From the NCBI RefSeq assembly GCF_021018895.1, contig NC_079379.1, positions 20,306,776 to 20,370,775 of the forward strand: 64,000 nt of DNA. The letters run 5' to 3'. The notes beneath the pieces are model-generated. The model was given only the letters and a program-made list of their open reading frames with translations, was not told where the DNA came from and did no database searches. Positions within the stretch are counted from its first letter, which is position 1. Each line of letters starts with the position of its first letter. This document shows, piece after piece, positions 1 to 13,200 of this stretch. The position numbers and the translations under genes were made by a program. This DNA comes from Seriola aureovittata. Its lineage: Eukaryota; Chordata; Actinopteri; Carangiformes; Carangidae.

Positions 1-998
1 CTAGACTCTATTCAGCAGAGAGAGAGGGGAGACACCATGGTCTGACATATGAAATGGGCTGTGAGCCCCGTTTGATGCTGCTGTGTCACCGAGCAGCAGA
101 GCTTCAGCCGTGACGGTCCACCTGTTGTCGGTAAAGGGAAGCTGAACTGACAGCCGGGTGACGAGTTCATGAACTGGACAAGTACAGAAAAGAGAATTTC
201 CACTCTTTGAAGATGATTAACAGCACAAAATGAATACAAATGATGCCATATTTGATAGAAAAAAATAGAAATCTGTTACAGTTTCTAATGATTTGGATTT
301 CTGGATTCATACTTTAGTGACACTGAAAAGTGAATTTGAATGATTGTCCTGCTCCCTTAAAGTTCACCGCTCAACCTGTCATCTCCAAATCTATTTCAGA
401 CTCAACACAACCCAATCATTTAACCTATACAATCCAACCTGTGCCTGTAACCACGTGTTTTTGCTTGTACAGGCAGAATATGAAAAGGACAGGGAGCCAC
501 AATGGTAATAAATAAATGGTAAAAAAATAAAAATAAGACAAAATTTAAAAAGCAGTACAGTTGGGGCACCTTTGCGACCTACAACACAAGTATACTCCCA
601 CAGGACTGCTTGTCAGATGGTTGAATAGCTTTAACTTTGTGTGCACTTGCTTGTGCAGAGGTGAGGAAGTAAAGCAAGGATGGAGCTTCTCTCTAGCTCT
701 CTTTTTTTCATTTGTTTTTTTTTTTATTTCTATTTCTGCCACTTTTTGTGCATACACCTGAATGCAACACTATGAATGCCTTCCAGGGGAGACTGTCTGA
801 AAATCTGCACCGTCATCCCCCATATTTAAACAATTATCCCGTCTAACCCCTCTCTATGATAGCCGGCTTTTCACTCTCCAGTTTATAGTCGGTGTCTTAA
901 CCCCTACAGGCTGAAGCTGAAGTCGTGCTTAGTTCAGAACAGCCATACTTGAAAGGCAAAGTCCCTGGGTCGAGTCAGGCTGCGGACCTTTGTATATG

Positions 999-1032
<34 letters not shown>

Positions 1033-3436
1033 TGTCTCTCCTTTCCTGTCATCTCTCACTATCTATCTATATATCTATCTGTATGACATCACAATAACTT
1101 GAAATACGCCATAATACATGTCACAACAACCCACTCCATTATTAATAGAAGAAAGGTGTGTACATACAAGGAGATGGAGACTAGTAAATCCCAGTTAAAA
1201 TGTGTCTACAACGCAATGAATTCTTCCCTCAGTCTACGTAACGACCCTGTCTGAGAGTCTAAATATCTCCCACAGCCTCTTTACTGTTTGCTTACTGAAG
1301 ACATAGAACCAGGGCTGAATGCAAACAGTTTCCTGAGTGATCTCCCAGACGTAACGCCGGATATAAAAACTTAACGAGCCACAGGGCATAATGTGAAGAT
1401 ATATATGTATCTATAAAGACCTTATTGGCTTTTCATTTGGGTCCGATGAAAAGTGTGGAGGAGAGAGGGAAAGCCTCTGAGTGTAAGGCATGTTCTACAT
1501 AAATCGCACACAAGTGCCCACTTGAAAACACACGCAGAGACACTCACACAAACAAAACAAAAATAAAAGCACTCAGAGAAAATAACGAACGGAGTCCTTG
1601 AGTGTGAGTAAACAGATTCAGCTGTTCCTCTGCTCCCTGGGCTCAGAAGTGGCCCACTTACTTTCAGAAACAAATCACACACATATCAGACAATATCATT
1701 CTTTAAACCGAGTGTTCAGGATACTGGTCAGGTACGATTATGATGTAATGTACAGTATGAACCAGGAGACGTGTCCCTGCTGGATCATTGAGTCTGGTGC
1801 TCATCAAGCATGCTTTATGTTGAGTAATAGTAAATGACTGATAGATGATGAGAAACGTGTTCAGCTAACAAAGACCTGTGCAGCAGAGGAAAGTGACGCT
1901 AAACTGAAGCATTCCCTATATTACTGATACACCCATATTATCCCGAAAGAATGATAAAACCACTAACAACTTTTTCTTTTTACTTAAAGGTGCATTATTA
2001 AACTTTTGACCACAAGGGGTCAGAAGAGCACCAAACACGCTAGCAGACATGACCTAACTATTGACTTGTTATTGCTAATACTTTAGCATGCAGTAAGATA
2101 CAGAGCAACACTATCATCACTAACAATATCAGTTGTGTTATAGGCCACCGATGAATGTTAAGTTTATTTTCTCTATCATTTGAGCTCTGGTTTGGTCTTT
2201 GCTAATGTGAAAAATATCTGGGTTGTTAGCTTGCCAGATGCTAACGTAACTTTACACGTTCTTTATCCGCTAGCTAATTGCTATTTTTGATTTCCTGCTG
2301 TTTGGACAGATGAGTATCAGAGATGTTTTGCTAAAAATGTCTCACTGCTGAAAACTAGTCCGCAATGATTCATATAAAAGGGATATATAAGTAGTCAAAT
2401 GGAAATATTATAGAAAGCATAATAAAAAAAAAAAAAGAGAAAGCCACTACTAGCATAACTCATTCAAACCTCCAACCAAACAATCTGTGGTCAAGTATCA
2501 AGTCCACTCAACTGTCCATCGTGAGCCCGTCAATGTTGTAGAAGTGCAATGCTAAATTACAGTAATTCTTTAGGGTCTGGTTTAGGCACAAAAATAAAGA
2601 TCATCGGGGCTTCATGAAACCAGTGAGTCTGAATGATACAGTAAAAATGGTTCGGCCGTAACACCAAAACAATTGGGTTAAAGACTCTGAAAGACAGCTG
2701 CAGAGTGAAAGCTTGTGACCTCTTTCACATTACTTATCTGACTTCTTTGCCTTGCAGATGCAGTTTTTAGTTTTATATTAAAACATCCGTCTGGGAGATT
2801 TCTGCCAACAGCCCAAAGGAGGTGAAGTTTGTTTGTGGTGCTCACATCATGGAAACTTTACATTTAAAACATTCAAGAGCAACGCATACTTCCAGAAGCA
2901 ATGTCCAAATCCAGAGACCTTGCTGTGAATAATTTTCCTATGCAGCTCTATTTTTAAATTTTTTTTACCAAAGAAATAGTCCCCAGACAGACATCTCAAA
3001 ACTTGGGCAAGTAAAACCAAAACTATTGGCGTGTTGTTAGTGTTAGCAAACAAATGCCAAAATTCCATATAGAACATATATATATAGAACATTATCATCC
3101 TTTTGGAGTCGTGTTTCGGCTCCCAGTACAAATGTAATACAACACTCACTAGCCCCTTATTGACCCTTGTATACATATTTAAAAAAATAAAGATATATTA
3201 ATGAAAGCTTTATTAAGCATTGAAGAACTGTGCTCTTCTGTTAAATCATTATAGTGTATGCCAACGTGTTTGAACTTGAGAAAATGCTACTGAGGAGGAT
3301 GGAGGATTTTTTTTGTCTGGGGTTTTTTTACTTACAAGGTTGAGAGGTTTCGTCTGTTGCAAGAGCATATTTATATTAGTCTCACCATACTTTAATATAA
3401 TATAATTTAACATTTCAGAAGATGGATGTGGCCTTC
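1..3436. other. Upstream intergenic DNA
   Basis: AT-rich, with a CT microsatellite at 999-1040 and short inverted or repeat-like segments (for example around 1985-2100 and 2840-3180) that resemble dispersed fish repeats, though I cannot assign them. No exon with a recognisable product is seen on either strand. Confidence 0.6.
999..1040 (+). repeat. (CT)n microsatellite
   Basis: Nearly pure TC dinucleotides with one TA and one TG interruption. Confidence 0.95.
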
Positions 3437-3686
3437 ACAGACCTGTGCCTCGACACAATCCTGTCTCTGAGCTCTGCAGGCAGTTCCTTCCTCCTCATGG
3501 CTTGTTTTTCTTTTTGTCTGCGCTGAGACCTCATACAGACAGGTGTGTGCCTTTCCAAATCGTTTCTTCTTTTGTCTTTTGCTTTAATGGGGTATAGTTG
3601 AAGAGAAAAAAAAATGTTCTTTTTGATTTGCAACTGGCTGCAATATAACAAAATTTGAAAAAATTGAATACTTTCCGAATGAACTG
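3437..3686 (-). mobile_element. Tc1/mariner remnant: transposase N-terminus and terminal repeat
   Basis: The minus strand encodes RRKELPAELRDRIVSRHRS, which closely resembles the start of salmonid-type Tc1 transposases (helix-turn-helix region). The 3' flank on the + strand ends TACTTTCCGAATGAACTG followed by TA at 3687-3688, the terminal inverted repeat and the TA target expected for Tc1. The remaining transposase is missing on the left, so this is a truncated, inactive copy. Confidence 0.85.
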
Positions 3687-3689
3687 TAT

Positions 3690-4379
3690 TCATCAAAATA
3701 CAAACGACTCATTATTGATCATCAACAGAACATTCACCTTGAAGGCATAACAGCGACAGACAGAACGTCTCGGCGATGGGATGAAGGGAGAGCTTGTTTT
3801 TTGAGGTGATTGGAGAGGGAGGGATGGGTAGTGCAGGAGTGTGGACAGAGGAGGAGATGGAGGAAGAGGGGGGTGGGGGTAGGGCGGTGTTACAGACCTA
3901 AGCAGGTGTGACAGTTCTGAAAGCTTTCCTGGGGAAAAAAAGGTTTCTCTGGCCTTGTAGCGATGCTAAACTGAGCGTGACCCTCAGACTGAACCCGGCC
4001 ATCTCTCTCGCTTTCTTGCCTAAATCGCCCAAGAACAGGAAAACCGTCCACTGACACTGTGTAGAGGATTTAAGCTTACAAATTCCTTTTCTCCTTCTGT
4101 TTGTCTCTCCATCACTTTCGCTTTATCTCTTATTTTCTGTTTACTCTCGTGAACTGATATATGAGATTGCAGAAAGATACTGTGGAGACAAAAGTCTATC
4201 GATTAAAATTGAAGATCATCTAATTTCTGCCGCCTCCTGATGTGATGGTTTCCACTATGATCGCATTTAGTCGATATGTATTTATTTATATTTGTTTAAT
4301 TTCGGGTGTCTGAGCAGTGTGTGGGATGGGAATGTCGGTCACTCGGTCTACAACTTTCACCACCAGTCCAGACTGAAAT
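3690..4379. other. Intergenic, no gene seen
   Basis: Contains a G/A-rich stretch at about 3770-3890 and otherwise unassigned AT-rich sequence. Confidence 0.6.
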
Positions 4380-4735
4380 ATATCAACATCTACGTAATTG
4401 GATTGCTGTGAAATTTTGCTCAGACATTCGTGGTCCCCAGAGGATGAATACTACTGACTTTGCTGCTGTCTTGACCTTTCCTTAGGCTCTGTCGGCAGGT
4501 CAAATTTTTCACTTTCCAGTAAAATCTCAACATATAGATGGACTGGCAACCTGCCAAAAAAAAAAAAGCCTCAGCCATATTTAGTGTTTGGTGCTTATTA
4601 GAAAATGCTAGCATGCTAACACACAAAACCAAGAGGGTGAACATGGTAAACCTTATACATGCATTTTAGCATACTGACGTTAGCATATGGTCAAAGTACA
4701 GCCACACAGACCTGTGCTATGGCTGTAGTCTTGTA
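4380..4735 (+). repeat. Dispersed teleost repeat (GCTAGCATGCTAAC-type)
   Basis: The phrase order GTGGTCCCCAGAGGATGAAT, AAATTTTTCACTTTCCA, TTTAGTGTTTGGTGCTTATT, ATGCTAGCATGCTAACA, GGTGAACATGGTAAACC and CTGACGTTAGCATATGGTC matches a long non-coding repeat that I recall as abundant in percomorph genomes. Its class is uncertain. Confidence 0.6.
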
Positions 4736-6299
4736 CTGCAGTTTGTAAAAATTGCAGTGAAACCTGCCAAAAGGAGCTGCTAAGAAATTCATTAGTTTGG
4801 CTTTTTGCGGCGTTTCAGAGTCCCAAGATGCTCTACATGCTGTTCTGCAGGCTCCTCCGCTCTAACATGGATAAAACTGTACAGGGAAACTGAATCCTTG
4901 CCACTTCTTGGAATCTTTGGGGCATGAAAAATTGTCAGATGCAAAGATCTGGAATCACAATGACTTATATAAGCCTAACCCCAGTGTTTACCCCCTTCCA
5001 TCTGCCCCTGTTTACCCCAGACTGTGGCTCTGTATGTTAGGGGACGGGGGAAGTCCGCACAAGCAGAAGGCAAGAGCGCGAGCTATCGGATTGGAACTCC
5101 TCCACCTGCCAAGAGAAGTAACTCTTCCCTTTTATGAGCCAATTGAAATTCAGCTCACAGGCTATCCATTCTGTCAATGACAAGAGGAGTCAGGACAACC
5201 TTGCAACCCCCAACACTAATAACACTGTAATGGTCAGAGATAGATCACGCTGAACGCTGATAGTTAGAGCGGGTCTTCGGCCTCCCATAAGTGTTTATTG
5301 CAGACAATTTTTGCCTTCATTTGTTTTGAGCAGATGCATGCCTGGGTACACCTGCGGTCGATCGTAATAGTTTTCACTCCGGCAGCGGACTGACAAATGA
5401 CCTGCAGTTTTTGCTGTTTGTTCAAAGAGCATCCGCCTGCAGATAATGCATACTACTGTATATGCTTAGGAACCAAATATACAGGAAATGGTCTGCTCTT
5501 GCTTTGTATGCATTAGGCCGGCTCTAACCTATGACCCCTCGTGCTCCACTGAATGGCATGACAGGTTCATTACCACCATCTCAATCGGAGGAATCAATCC
5601 TCGAAGGATCTGTTCCAGACACTCTCCTCACTGTGCTTTTCACTTGCACAAAAGTGTTTTTAAATCAATAGAAGTGGAGAGCAAAATGGGGGATTAGACT
5701 AAGAACAGGCTTCTTCTGATGGACCTAATTTCAGCAGCATGTGGTCCGCTCTTTGTCATGATCAGCACCGCCACTAAGGGGCAGTAGAGAGCCTGGAATG
5801 AGAGTACCCACGACTTAGGGGGAACTGAAGACTGCCTGAACTGAAATCATAACAAATTAAACACTGTAGATGTGTCATCATCATTATCCTATTCACATCA
5901 GTTAAAGTATACTTGATGGGAAAATGTCTAGCGCATAACAATTCACATGACAGAACATGGCCATTGTCTTTAGTTTAGTTTGTAATGCCAGACTTATTCT
6001 TTCAAATTAAAAAGCCACTCAAAGATGAAGATTACAGCACTGATATAACTGTATCAATTGGTATATGTGAAAAAATAAATCTGACATTACCTACACTATA
6101 CAGCTGACTCCAGGGGTTTTTCTAGATTATCTCAGATAAATAATGGATATTCCTATTCAGTTCCATAACAAAAACATGTTTAACTTGTTAATTCTACCTA
6201 ATATTATATACAAAACTGTTAATAGTAATATAGTGGCACCATATTACCACCTATACCGTATGTTACCATATTACCACTATCGTAAATCATACAGTGGGG
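4736..6299. other. Intergenic DNA upstream of khdrbs1
   Basis: AT-rich, becoming very AT-rich at 5870-6290 before the CpG-rich promoter. No element or gene is recognised. Confidence 0.6.
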
Positions 6300-6683
6300 T
6301 TATCTCTACTGGAGGCGGCGCGCATTCACACAGCACACAGTAGGCGGCGTCAGTCCGGAGAACTACGTCCTTCTGAGCTCACTTCCGTCGGCTTGAGTCG
6401 GATCACTATTCTCCAGTCTCTCACCGCTTTTGTTCTCCCATTTCCATCCAGGCAGCGCTGCTGAAAAGACGGAGCCAGCCGGTTGGGGAAGCCACAAACA
6501 CGCAAAGTAGCGGACTCGTCTTTCGCAGAGACACCCGGTAGCCACATGCAAAGCGCCGTCTGCACAGAGGATACGCGGCACTCCGTAGTTACATAACTGG
6601 ACTACTTTTTTTCTATCATTGTTGGGGGTTTTTTCACGCTTTTTTTGTTGCACCGAAACTGACTCCCCCCCTCTAAACTCAAA
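6300..6683 (+). promoter_or_regulatory. khdrbs1 CpG-rich promoter and 5' UTR
   Basis: Base composition changes sharply from AT-rich to GC/CpG-rich at about 6311 and stays so through exon 1. An ETS-type CACTTCCG site lies at 6380-6387, and I see no convincing TATA box. This looks like a housekeeping CpG-island promoter. The exact transcription start cannot be read from the sequence. Confidence 0.6.
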
Positions 6684-6777
6684 ATGGAGAACGACGACAA
6701 ATACCTCCCCGAGCTGCTGGCGGAGAAGGACAGCCTGGACTCGTCGTTTACGCACGCCATGAAACTTTTAAACGCAG
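6684..6777 (+). CDS. khdrbs1: khdrbs1 coding exon 1 (QUA1 N-terminal half)
   Basis: Encodes residues 1-31, including the family motif [20 protein letters not shown], and ends one base into codon 32. The donor GTAAAG follows at 6778. The upstream in-frame TGA at 6660-6662 excludes a longer product from this exon. Confidence 0.95.
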
Positions 6778-9700
6778 GTAAAGTAGTGTTTCTTTGTGTT
6801 TTATGTTGACTCTCACTATGCGGTTTATGTTTTGACTTAAAGAAAGGCCACGTATACTGCTCGTGAACGCACCTTCAAACGCACACCTCCACGCTTTAAG
6901 CGCCATGTGTGTGTGGACGGGACGTGGACTGCCCCACAAACGCAACACTCACATTAAGTATTTTTATAGGTCGGTTATGAGTAGTTGTGATACATTGGTT
7001 CATGTAAGAGTTAATTAGTTGCTAGTTAATGAGTCTGTGTCTGAAATTTTAAATAGCCCAAAGCTGATTAGACACCACAGGAGACTCACTTTCAGGTATT
7101 CTTCCGAGTAATTTCCGTTTCCTCTTGTGCAGATGCGGCGTCTTTAATCTCCTTTCTTCAGTAATAAAGAGGCTTGTGTCGGGTTTAAACTTAATAATTA
7201 AGACTCCTTTAGACAATATGTGTGTTTGTTTTCGGTGCCGCGTTCCTGTTGAGCTCATTGTCTCACAGCTTGCGTTGCGCAGCAGCTTTTTCAAATGTGC
7301 GCCAGTATCCGGCGACCGGGGTCACGCCGCCACTTAAGAGCCGCGAGGCGGCCTGGCAGCGGTGATGGAGACCTTCACGTCCCGCTGCGAGTGTCGGCCG
7401 CTGCTGAAGTGTCCTTGAGCAAGAGACTGCAGACTTGGCAGCTCCAGGGCTGTTGTCTCGTAGCTGTGCTGGAGGCTTCATCTGGTATTCAGTCTTTCAG
7501 ATATTGTGGTTGTCAATGCCATATCCTGATATTTGTAGAGGAGCCGCACTATTAATGTCACAGAATATGATTTTTGAAGTGATATCCTGTAGCGAGACTG
7601 TGGGATGATATACCACGAAGTACCATAGGACATAAAGGGCAATAGTCACACTAAAGTAAATTAAAAAAAAAAATACATAAAACACCATTGGGGCATCACA
7701 GACTGGCCACCATAAACTGTGTTGTTGCCCATGTGCTCTCCCAGTGGTTGTAAGTCAGTTATTTTCTGCATTCTCAAGTTTCTCAGGTAGCTCTGCTAAA
7801 GGTTAAGTTGGTCTCTTTTGTCTAACAGGATGTGCAGTATCTAGGCTACATCTCTGAAACTGAGTGTAAGAATGATGCAGAACGACAAAGTGTGTCAGTG
7901 TGTTGCGAGTTCCCTCAGCAAAACATCTACTGAGTCCCCCCCCCCCAAACCCACTGCCTCTCTACAATCTGTGGCTGGTAGACTGTAGTGTAGCTGACAT
8001 GTTTGCACATGGCGGGCTCCGGGGTTGCCATGGCCAGGAGAGAGGAGGCGGTTTGAGATGCTGCTGTTGGTGCCGTGTCACATGGATGAGGTGATAGAAG
8101 GTGTAGGGAAGAGCTGGTGGTTAATTCTCAAAAATGTACCTGTGAAAACTAATTTCTCAAATCATGGTTTGAAAGGTTCAGAACTAGGATTATGATCTGG
8201 ATTATTGAGTAGTCTGAAAATTATTTTCTCAGTTATTGAACACAAGTTTTAGTGTATGAATGGGCAAAATGGTGAGATTACAACTCCTCACATCAAAGCG
8301 GTGTGTTCAAATATCTTGTTTTGTCCACTTAGTAGTTAAAAATCCAGATATTCAGTTTACAACAAACCTCCATACTGAGGAAGCTGCAACCAGTGGATGT
8401 TTGTAATTTTTTTTACTTGAAAAATGGCTGAAATAATTCTATCAATTGTCACAATAGTCGCTTTAATGGCTGAATCAACAAACTCTTCATTCAGCACAAG
8501 AAAGTGCAAATGAAACGCATCACAAACACTCGATTATCATCTTTTATTCATCTGTAAGCAGTGTTGTTTGGCAGTCACTTAACATTGATTTGGTGATTTG
8601 TGAGTCAAAAGAATTCAGGATGTTTATGTTAAATAAAAAAAAAAAAAAGTGAATATTTATTTTACGATGTCTGAGATTCATCTGTTAAATCTGTGTCTGA
8701 AGATGTAAAGTTTCAACCAGTTTAGTCTCGTGTTCACGCAGACAGTTCCACAGCTTTAACTGCAAATCACCAAAATCGCTGCTTACTTGGGTAATGTAAG
8801 TGCACATAAATCCACCTCATGATGATAATGTGCTTTGTCACTTTGAATCCTGTCTGATTGCATGAACACTTTGCCTAAAACAATCCCTCTCCCCTTCTAG
8901 AAATTGATAGAATCCAGAAAGGCGAGACTAAAAAGGAGGCAGAAGCATACCTGGACCTTTTCACAACAAAGAACATCAAACTTAAGGAGCGAGTTCTCAT
9001 ACCTGTCAAACAGTACCCGAAGGTGAGCTTTCTTTGCCCCTGGTTTTTCTTTTCTTCCCTCTCCTTCCTCCTCTGTCCTCGTTTTCAGTGTGAACCCCTC
9101 TTGATTTAATTTATCCTGCAGCCGGGTTTCAATTATACAAAGCCATGGGGTTACTTGGGAGACTCAAATTACTCCTCTCAACCTCGATCTTTAAGCTCCA
9201 GAGTATAATTACAGCTGATACCGGCATGTTTTAAAATATCACTGAAAGGATCAAAATGTTAACATTACTATGGTTAGGATAGCTTTATATTTCAGTGTCA
9301 TTCAGGAGATTGGATCCCCTCTTCTGTTCAGTCTTACTTTTCTTTATCATATAACTTCAGGTGCATTGATCCACATCATTGACTTAAGGATGATGGTTTA
9401 TGATTGACAAGTTTATATTGTCTTGCGTAACTGTTAGGATCCTGTTTACTTCCCGACGTTAATAAAAGCTGATAGACAACACAGCCTCAACTGAAATAAC
9501 GAACTAAAGTAAGATCCATATGCGCTGCCCCGTCCCGAGCATCAGATCAATATGATGTAGGAGTCTGGTCTGTTGGGGTAACACAGCCGTCTGATCTCCC
9601 AGACTTAAGGTTTAATTTGTACATCACTCCGCTGTGTCAGGAACGACAAAGCTAATGAGCGTATTCAGATTGCAACAGCCACTTTTGCAACTCCGGGAGG

Positions 9701-10182
9701 AATTGCTTCCTCGGGGGCATTTTGTTTTTTCTTTTTTGCTAAATGTGTTTGGCAGTGACAGCTAATTGTAGGACACATCATACACACAGTAATTACGTTG
9801 TTCAAAGATTGAGGAGGTAAAAATTGCAGCTTTTGATCACAAGTTGGTTCTGGCTCAGTGCTCGGACGATTGTAGTGAATAGTAAGTCACTGCAGGGCTC
9901 ATATTGACCCTCTCTGGTAAATTTACTACTTAAAGGCTCCAGTATGCACAACACGACCCCGGCCAGTGATTGTGCCTTCACTCTCTCGGCGTTAAACTCG
10001 CCTCTGCTGTGATTGTCACACTAATTTTGTTCCGCTTTGTTTTGTTATTAGTTCAATTTCGTGGGGAAGATTTTGGGACCTCAGGGCAATACAATCAAAC
10101 GTCTTCAGGAAGAGACTGGAGCCAAGATCTCTGTGCTCGGCAAGGGATCCATGAGAGACAAAGCCAAGGTACAACACACCCC

Positions 10183-10255
<73 letters not shown>

Positions 10256-13200
10256 GCATCTGGTGTTACACACCTGTGAGAAGGATACTTAAAGCCGTAA
10301 CACATCTGGCCTGTACTTGAGAAGGGTGGCAGGCAGTGAGCCCAGATGGCGTCAACTTGCAGGATAGCTTGGTTGAACCTAAATGTAACGCCAAGGGCAT
10401 CCACGCACTGCACATCTGTTCCAGGAACCTTCAGGATAGCCCACTATCTACAACCTGTTATCTGCCAGTCTGATGTGGTTATTAAACTTCATAAAGACAG
10501 GGAATACCACACCTATGCCCGATGCCCTCTGAGGTGGATGAAATGAGATTACTTCTTGCATAATTCATTTAATCTCTGAGTTAGCCGTGTGCTCTCTTTG
10601 ACTCGCGGATACTCCTGTGCCCTTGTTTCAGGAGGAGGGGCTAAGGAAAGGCGGCGAGCCCAAGTACGCGCACTTGTCTATGGAGCTGCACGTGTTCATC
10701 GAGGTGTTTGCCCCCGTGCCCGAGGCCTACCTGCGCATGGCCCACGCCATGGAGGAGGTCAAGAAGTTCCTGTTTCCTGTGAGTATGACGTTGCTAATGA
10801 CTTGTTTGTGTCTTTTTATTCTCCAGTTTATTTGCCTGCCTGCTCAGTGCAGAGAAATGTAACAGCAAATTGTCACCCTATAAATGAAACTAGGGCTGCA
10901 GCTAGCTATTGTTTTCACTATTGGGTATCAAACTTACAATCTCCTGAAGCCTAAAGTTCTGCATCTTGTTTTGTCCAATCAGCAGCTGAAACCCTCCAAA
11001 TGATTGATTCGTTGCATGAGGAAAAAACAGAATTGTGAAATATTTGGTATCTTTACACGATTAGTGACATGTCACATTTCACTAATTTCAGCCCCAACAC
11101 AAAAGCCACATTTCTGTTTAGTTTGTAAAGTCAGAGTTTTTCCACCTGCAGAGAAGATTTCTTGCACAATACAGTTTTCTTGTTACAGTTTTAATTTAAC
11201 AACAGAACACTATTTCATACTCAAACTCACACAACAGTGACAAGTCTAATTGCTGGGGAACATTAGGGAACTGAAAGTGGAGTACTCCGTCAGTGAGAGC
11301 AGCCCTGCTGAAATTATTTTTGGGTTACTGACTGACTGAGGGTGTGCTTTTCAGAAAGGTGAGCAGTCACAGTGTGTGAGTTAGCAAAGATTTTTTTTGA
11401 GGGGGGGGGGGCGCACAGTAGGACAGATGGAGGAGATGGAGTGGGTGTTTACCTGGAACAAACAGACCTGATGGCAAAGTCCAGGCACGTACAGCAATCA
11501 GCCTTAGAGAAGGAATTGGGTTGCCTTCAGCAGCCCCTTTCACACTGCCTGTTCAAGGTTGGGACTGTTGTGCCGTTATTCCGCCTCGCAGTTCTGTATG
11601 TAAGCTATGAACATGGAATGAGAGCGGGGGGGGGGGGGGTGTTTTTCCAGCAATTAGCCGCCACCAAAGGTAGTCACAAAGCTGGATCACCATCTGTTTA
11701 AAAAGGGGAGAGCCAGCATGGCGGGACAGGATGCTGACGCTGTTGTTACATGTCATATCTCTGACCACTGGCGTGCCAATATGCCAGCTTCATTTGGTTC
11801 GGTATGAACAAGATAAGCCGGTATAATGACGGGTCTTCTTAACAGCAATACAGCGGGATCTGTTTTAAAAGAGGCAGACGTGACTTGCCTGCACGTCTGT
11901 CTGTCTGTCCGGCACTGTTTCTTTACCTGAGTCTCATTCTTCTGGGACTGTGGGGAATCAGCCAGGAGATGTAGAGCCCCTAGACAGATATGTGGGCATA
12001 TTCACCCTGCGCGGCCTACACTCGCTTTATTGGTTTTATGCTGCGAGGTTTCTTGAGCGTGGGCATGCCCGGTCTGCTGTCAAGCCCAGCTGAAGCCCAT
12101 AGTGCTCTAACAAAGGCTCTTGCCAGAGCAGGCCAACAGGCCCAGGGGCTTGTGAGAAGCCTTACATTTTTTAATTAGTGTGGACGGTTCTTTTAAAAGA
12201 AAGAATAATTTGGATCAGAGGCGAGATGAATGGGCTGATGAACCAGCTGCGGTGTCGGGTTTTGCTATGTTATGTAAAAAGCAGAACCCGCCTTTACGAT
12301 TCGAGGCTGTTATCTCAGGCCTGACGTCAGTAATTTGGAAGCGAGACATATTTTAATAAATGACTCAGCTTCTCAGTAGATGGGTGGATGTGATTTGTTG
12401 GAGAAATGTTTTATGTATCACCTGCACTTCTCAGTTTTTCTTCTACAGGCTCTTACTCTTTTGTTCTTCCTCATCCTCTTCATATCTGTGTGCCTGTATG
12501 TCAACTAATGTATGTGCAAAATCAGAGCCTGTGTGGATGAGTTGCATTGCTTGTTAGTTTTCTCGACACCGACACTTTAAAAAAAACATTATCTACATCT
12601 AAAGAAACCTCATTGATCTAAATACCTTGGTGGGTACAGACATGTCACCTTGTTAAATGCAGCTGCAGTCGCTCTGCTCCTGGCCTGAGATGAATTTGTA
12701 ATCAGAAAAATGGTTTGTGTTTTCCTGCTTTTGCTGCAGAAAAATTGAAAGCTGCAGTATGTGCAGCATATTCTGCTATCTGCATTTTTTTTCCCTCCAC
12801 CTCCTTTTCACCATCATTAGAGCTCCATCACTATTCCAAGTCCAGGGACTGATTTATGAAAAAGAATTGATTGGGTCACAGTGCAGCTCTTGCGATTGCT
12901 CCCCGAAGAAAGGCGGCGGATTGTGTGGCGGGGATTTGTGCTACTCAGGCAGGCAGCCACAGTAATCCACCCCAACTTATTGTTTTTTGCGGATAGAGTG
13001 AGGTAACTGTTGATGCAGTCGTAGCAGGCTTGTCAAGAAGTGCAGGGAGAAGTGATTTACATTTTGTGCATGATGGAGAGGCACAGGAAGCCAGGGAGTG
13101 TGGATGGATGGGCTCCAACCTCCCACATCCACGACCCCCCTTCTCTCTTCACACTCTGACTCACTGGTGCTGAGACTTCTTCTTCCACTTGCTCTGTTAG

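Noticed and set aside
10016..10413. Antisense and alternative frames around 10.0-10.4 kb
   Set aside because: They are extended by translation of the CA microsatellite (VCVCVC or HTHTHT) and shadow exon 3.
11401..11638. Poly-G runs as G-quadruplex or regulatory elements
   Set aside because: Single homopolymers of 11-13 G inside an intron, with no spaced G-tract pattern. No functional claim is justified.
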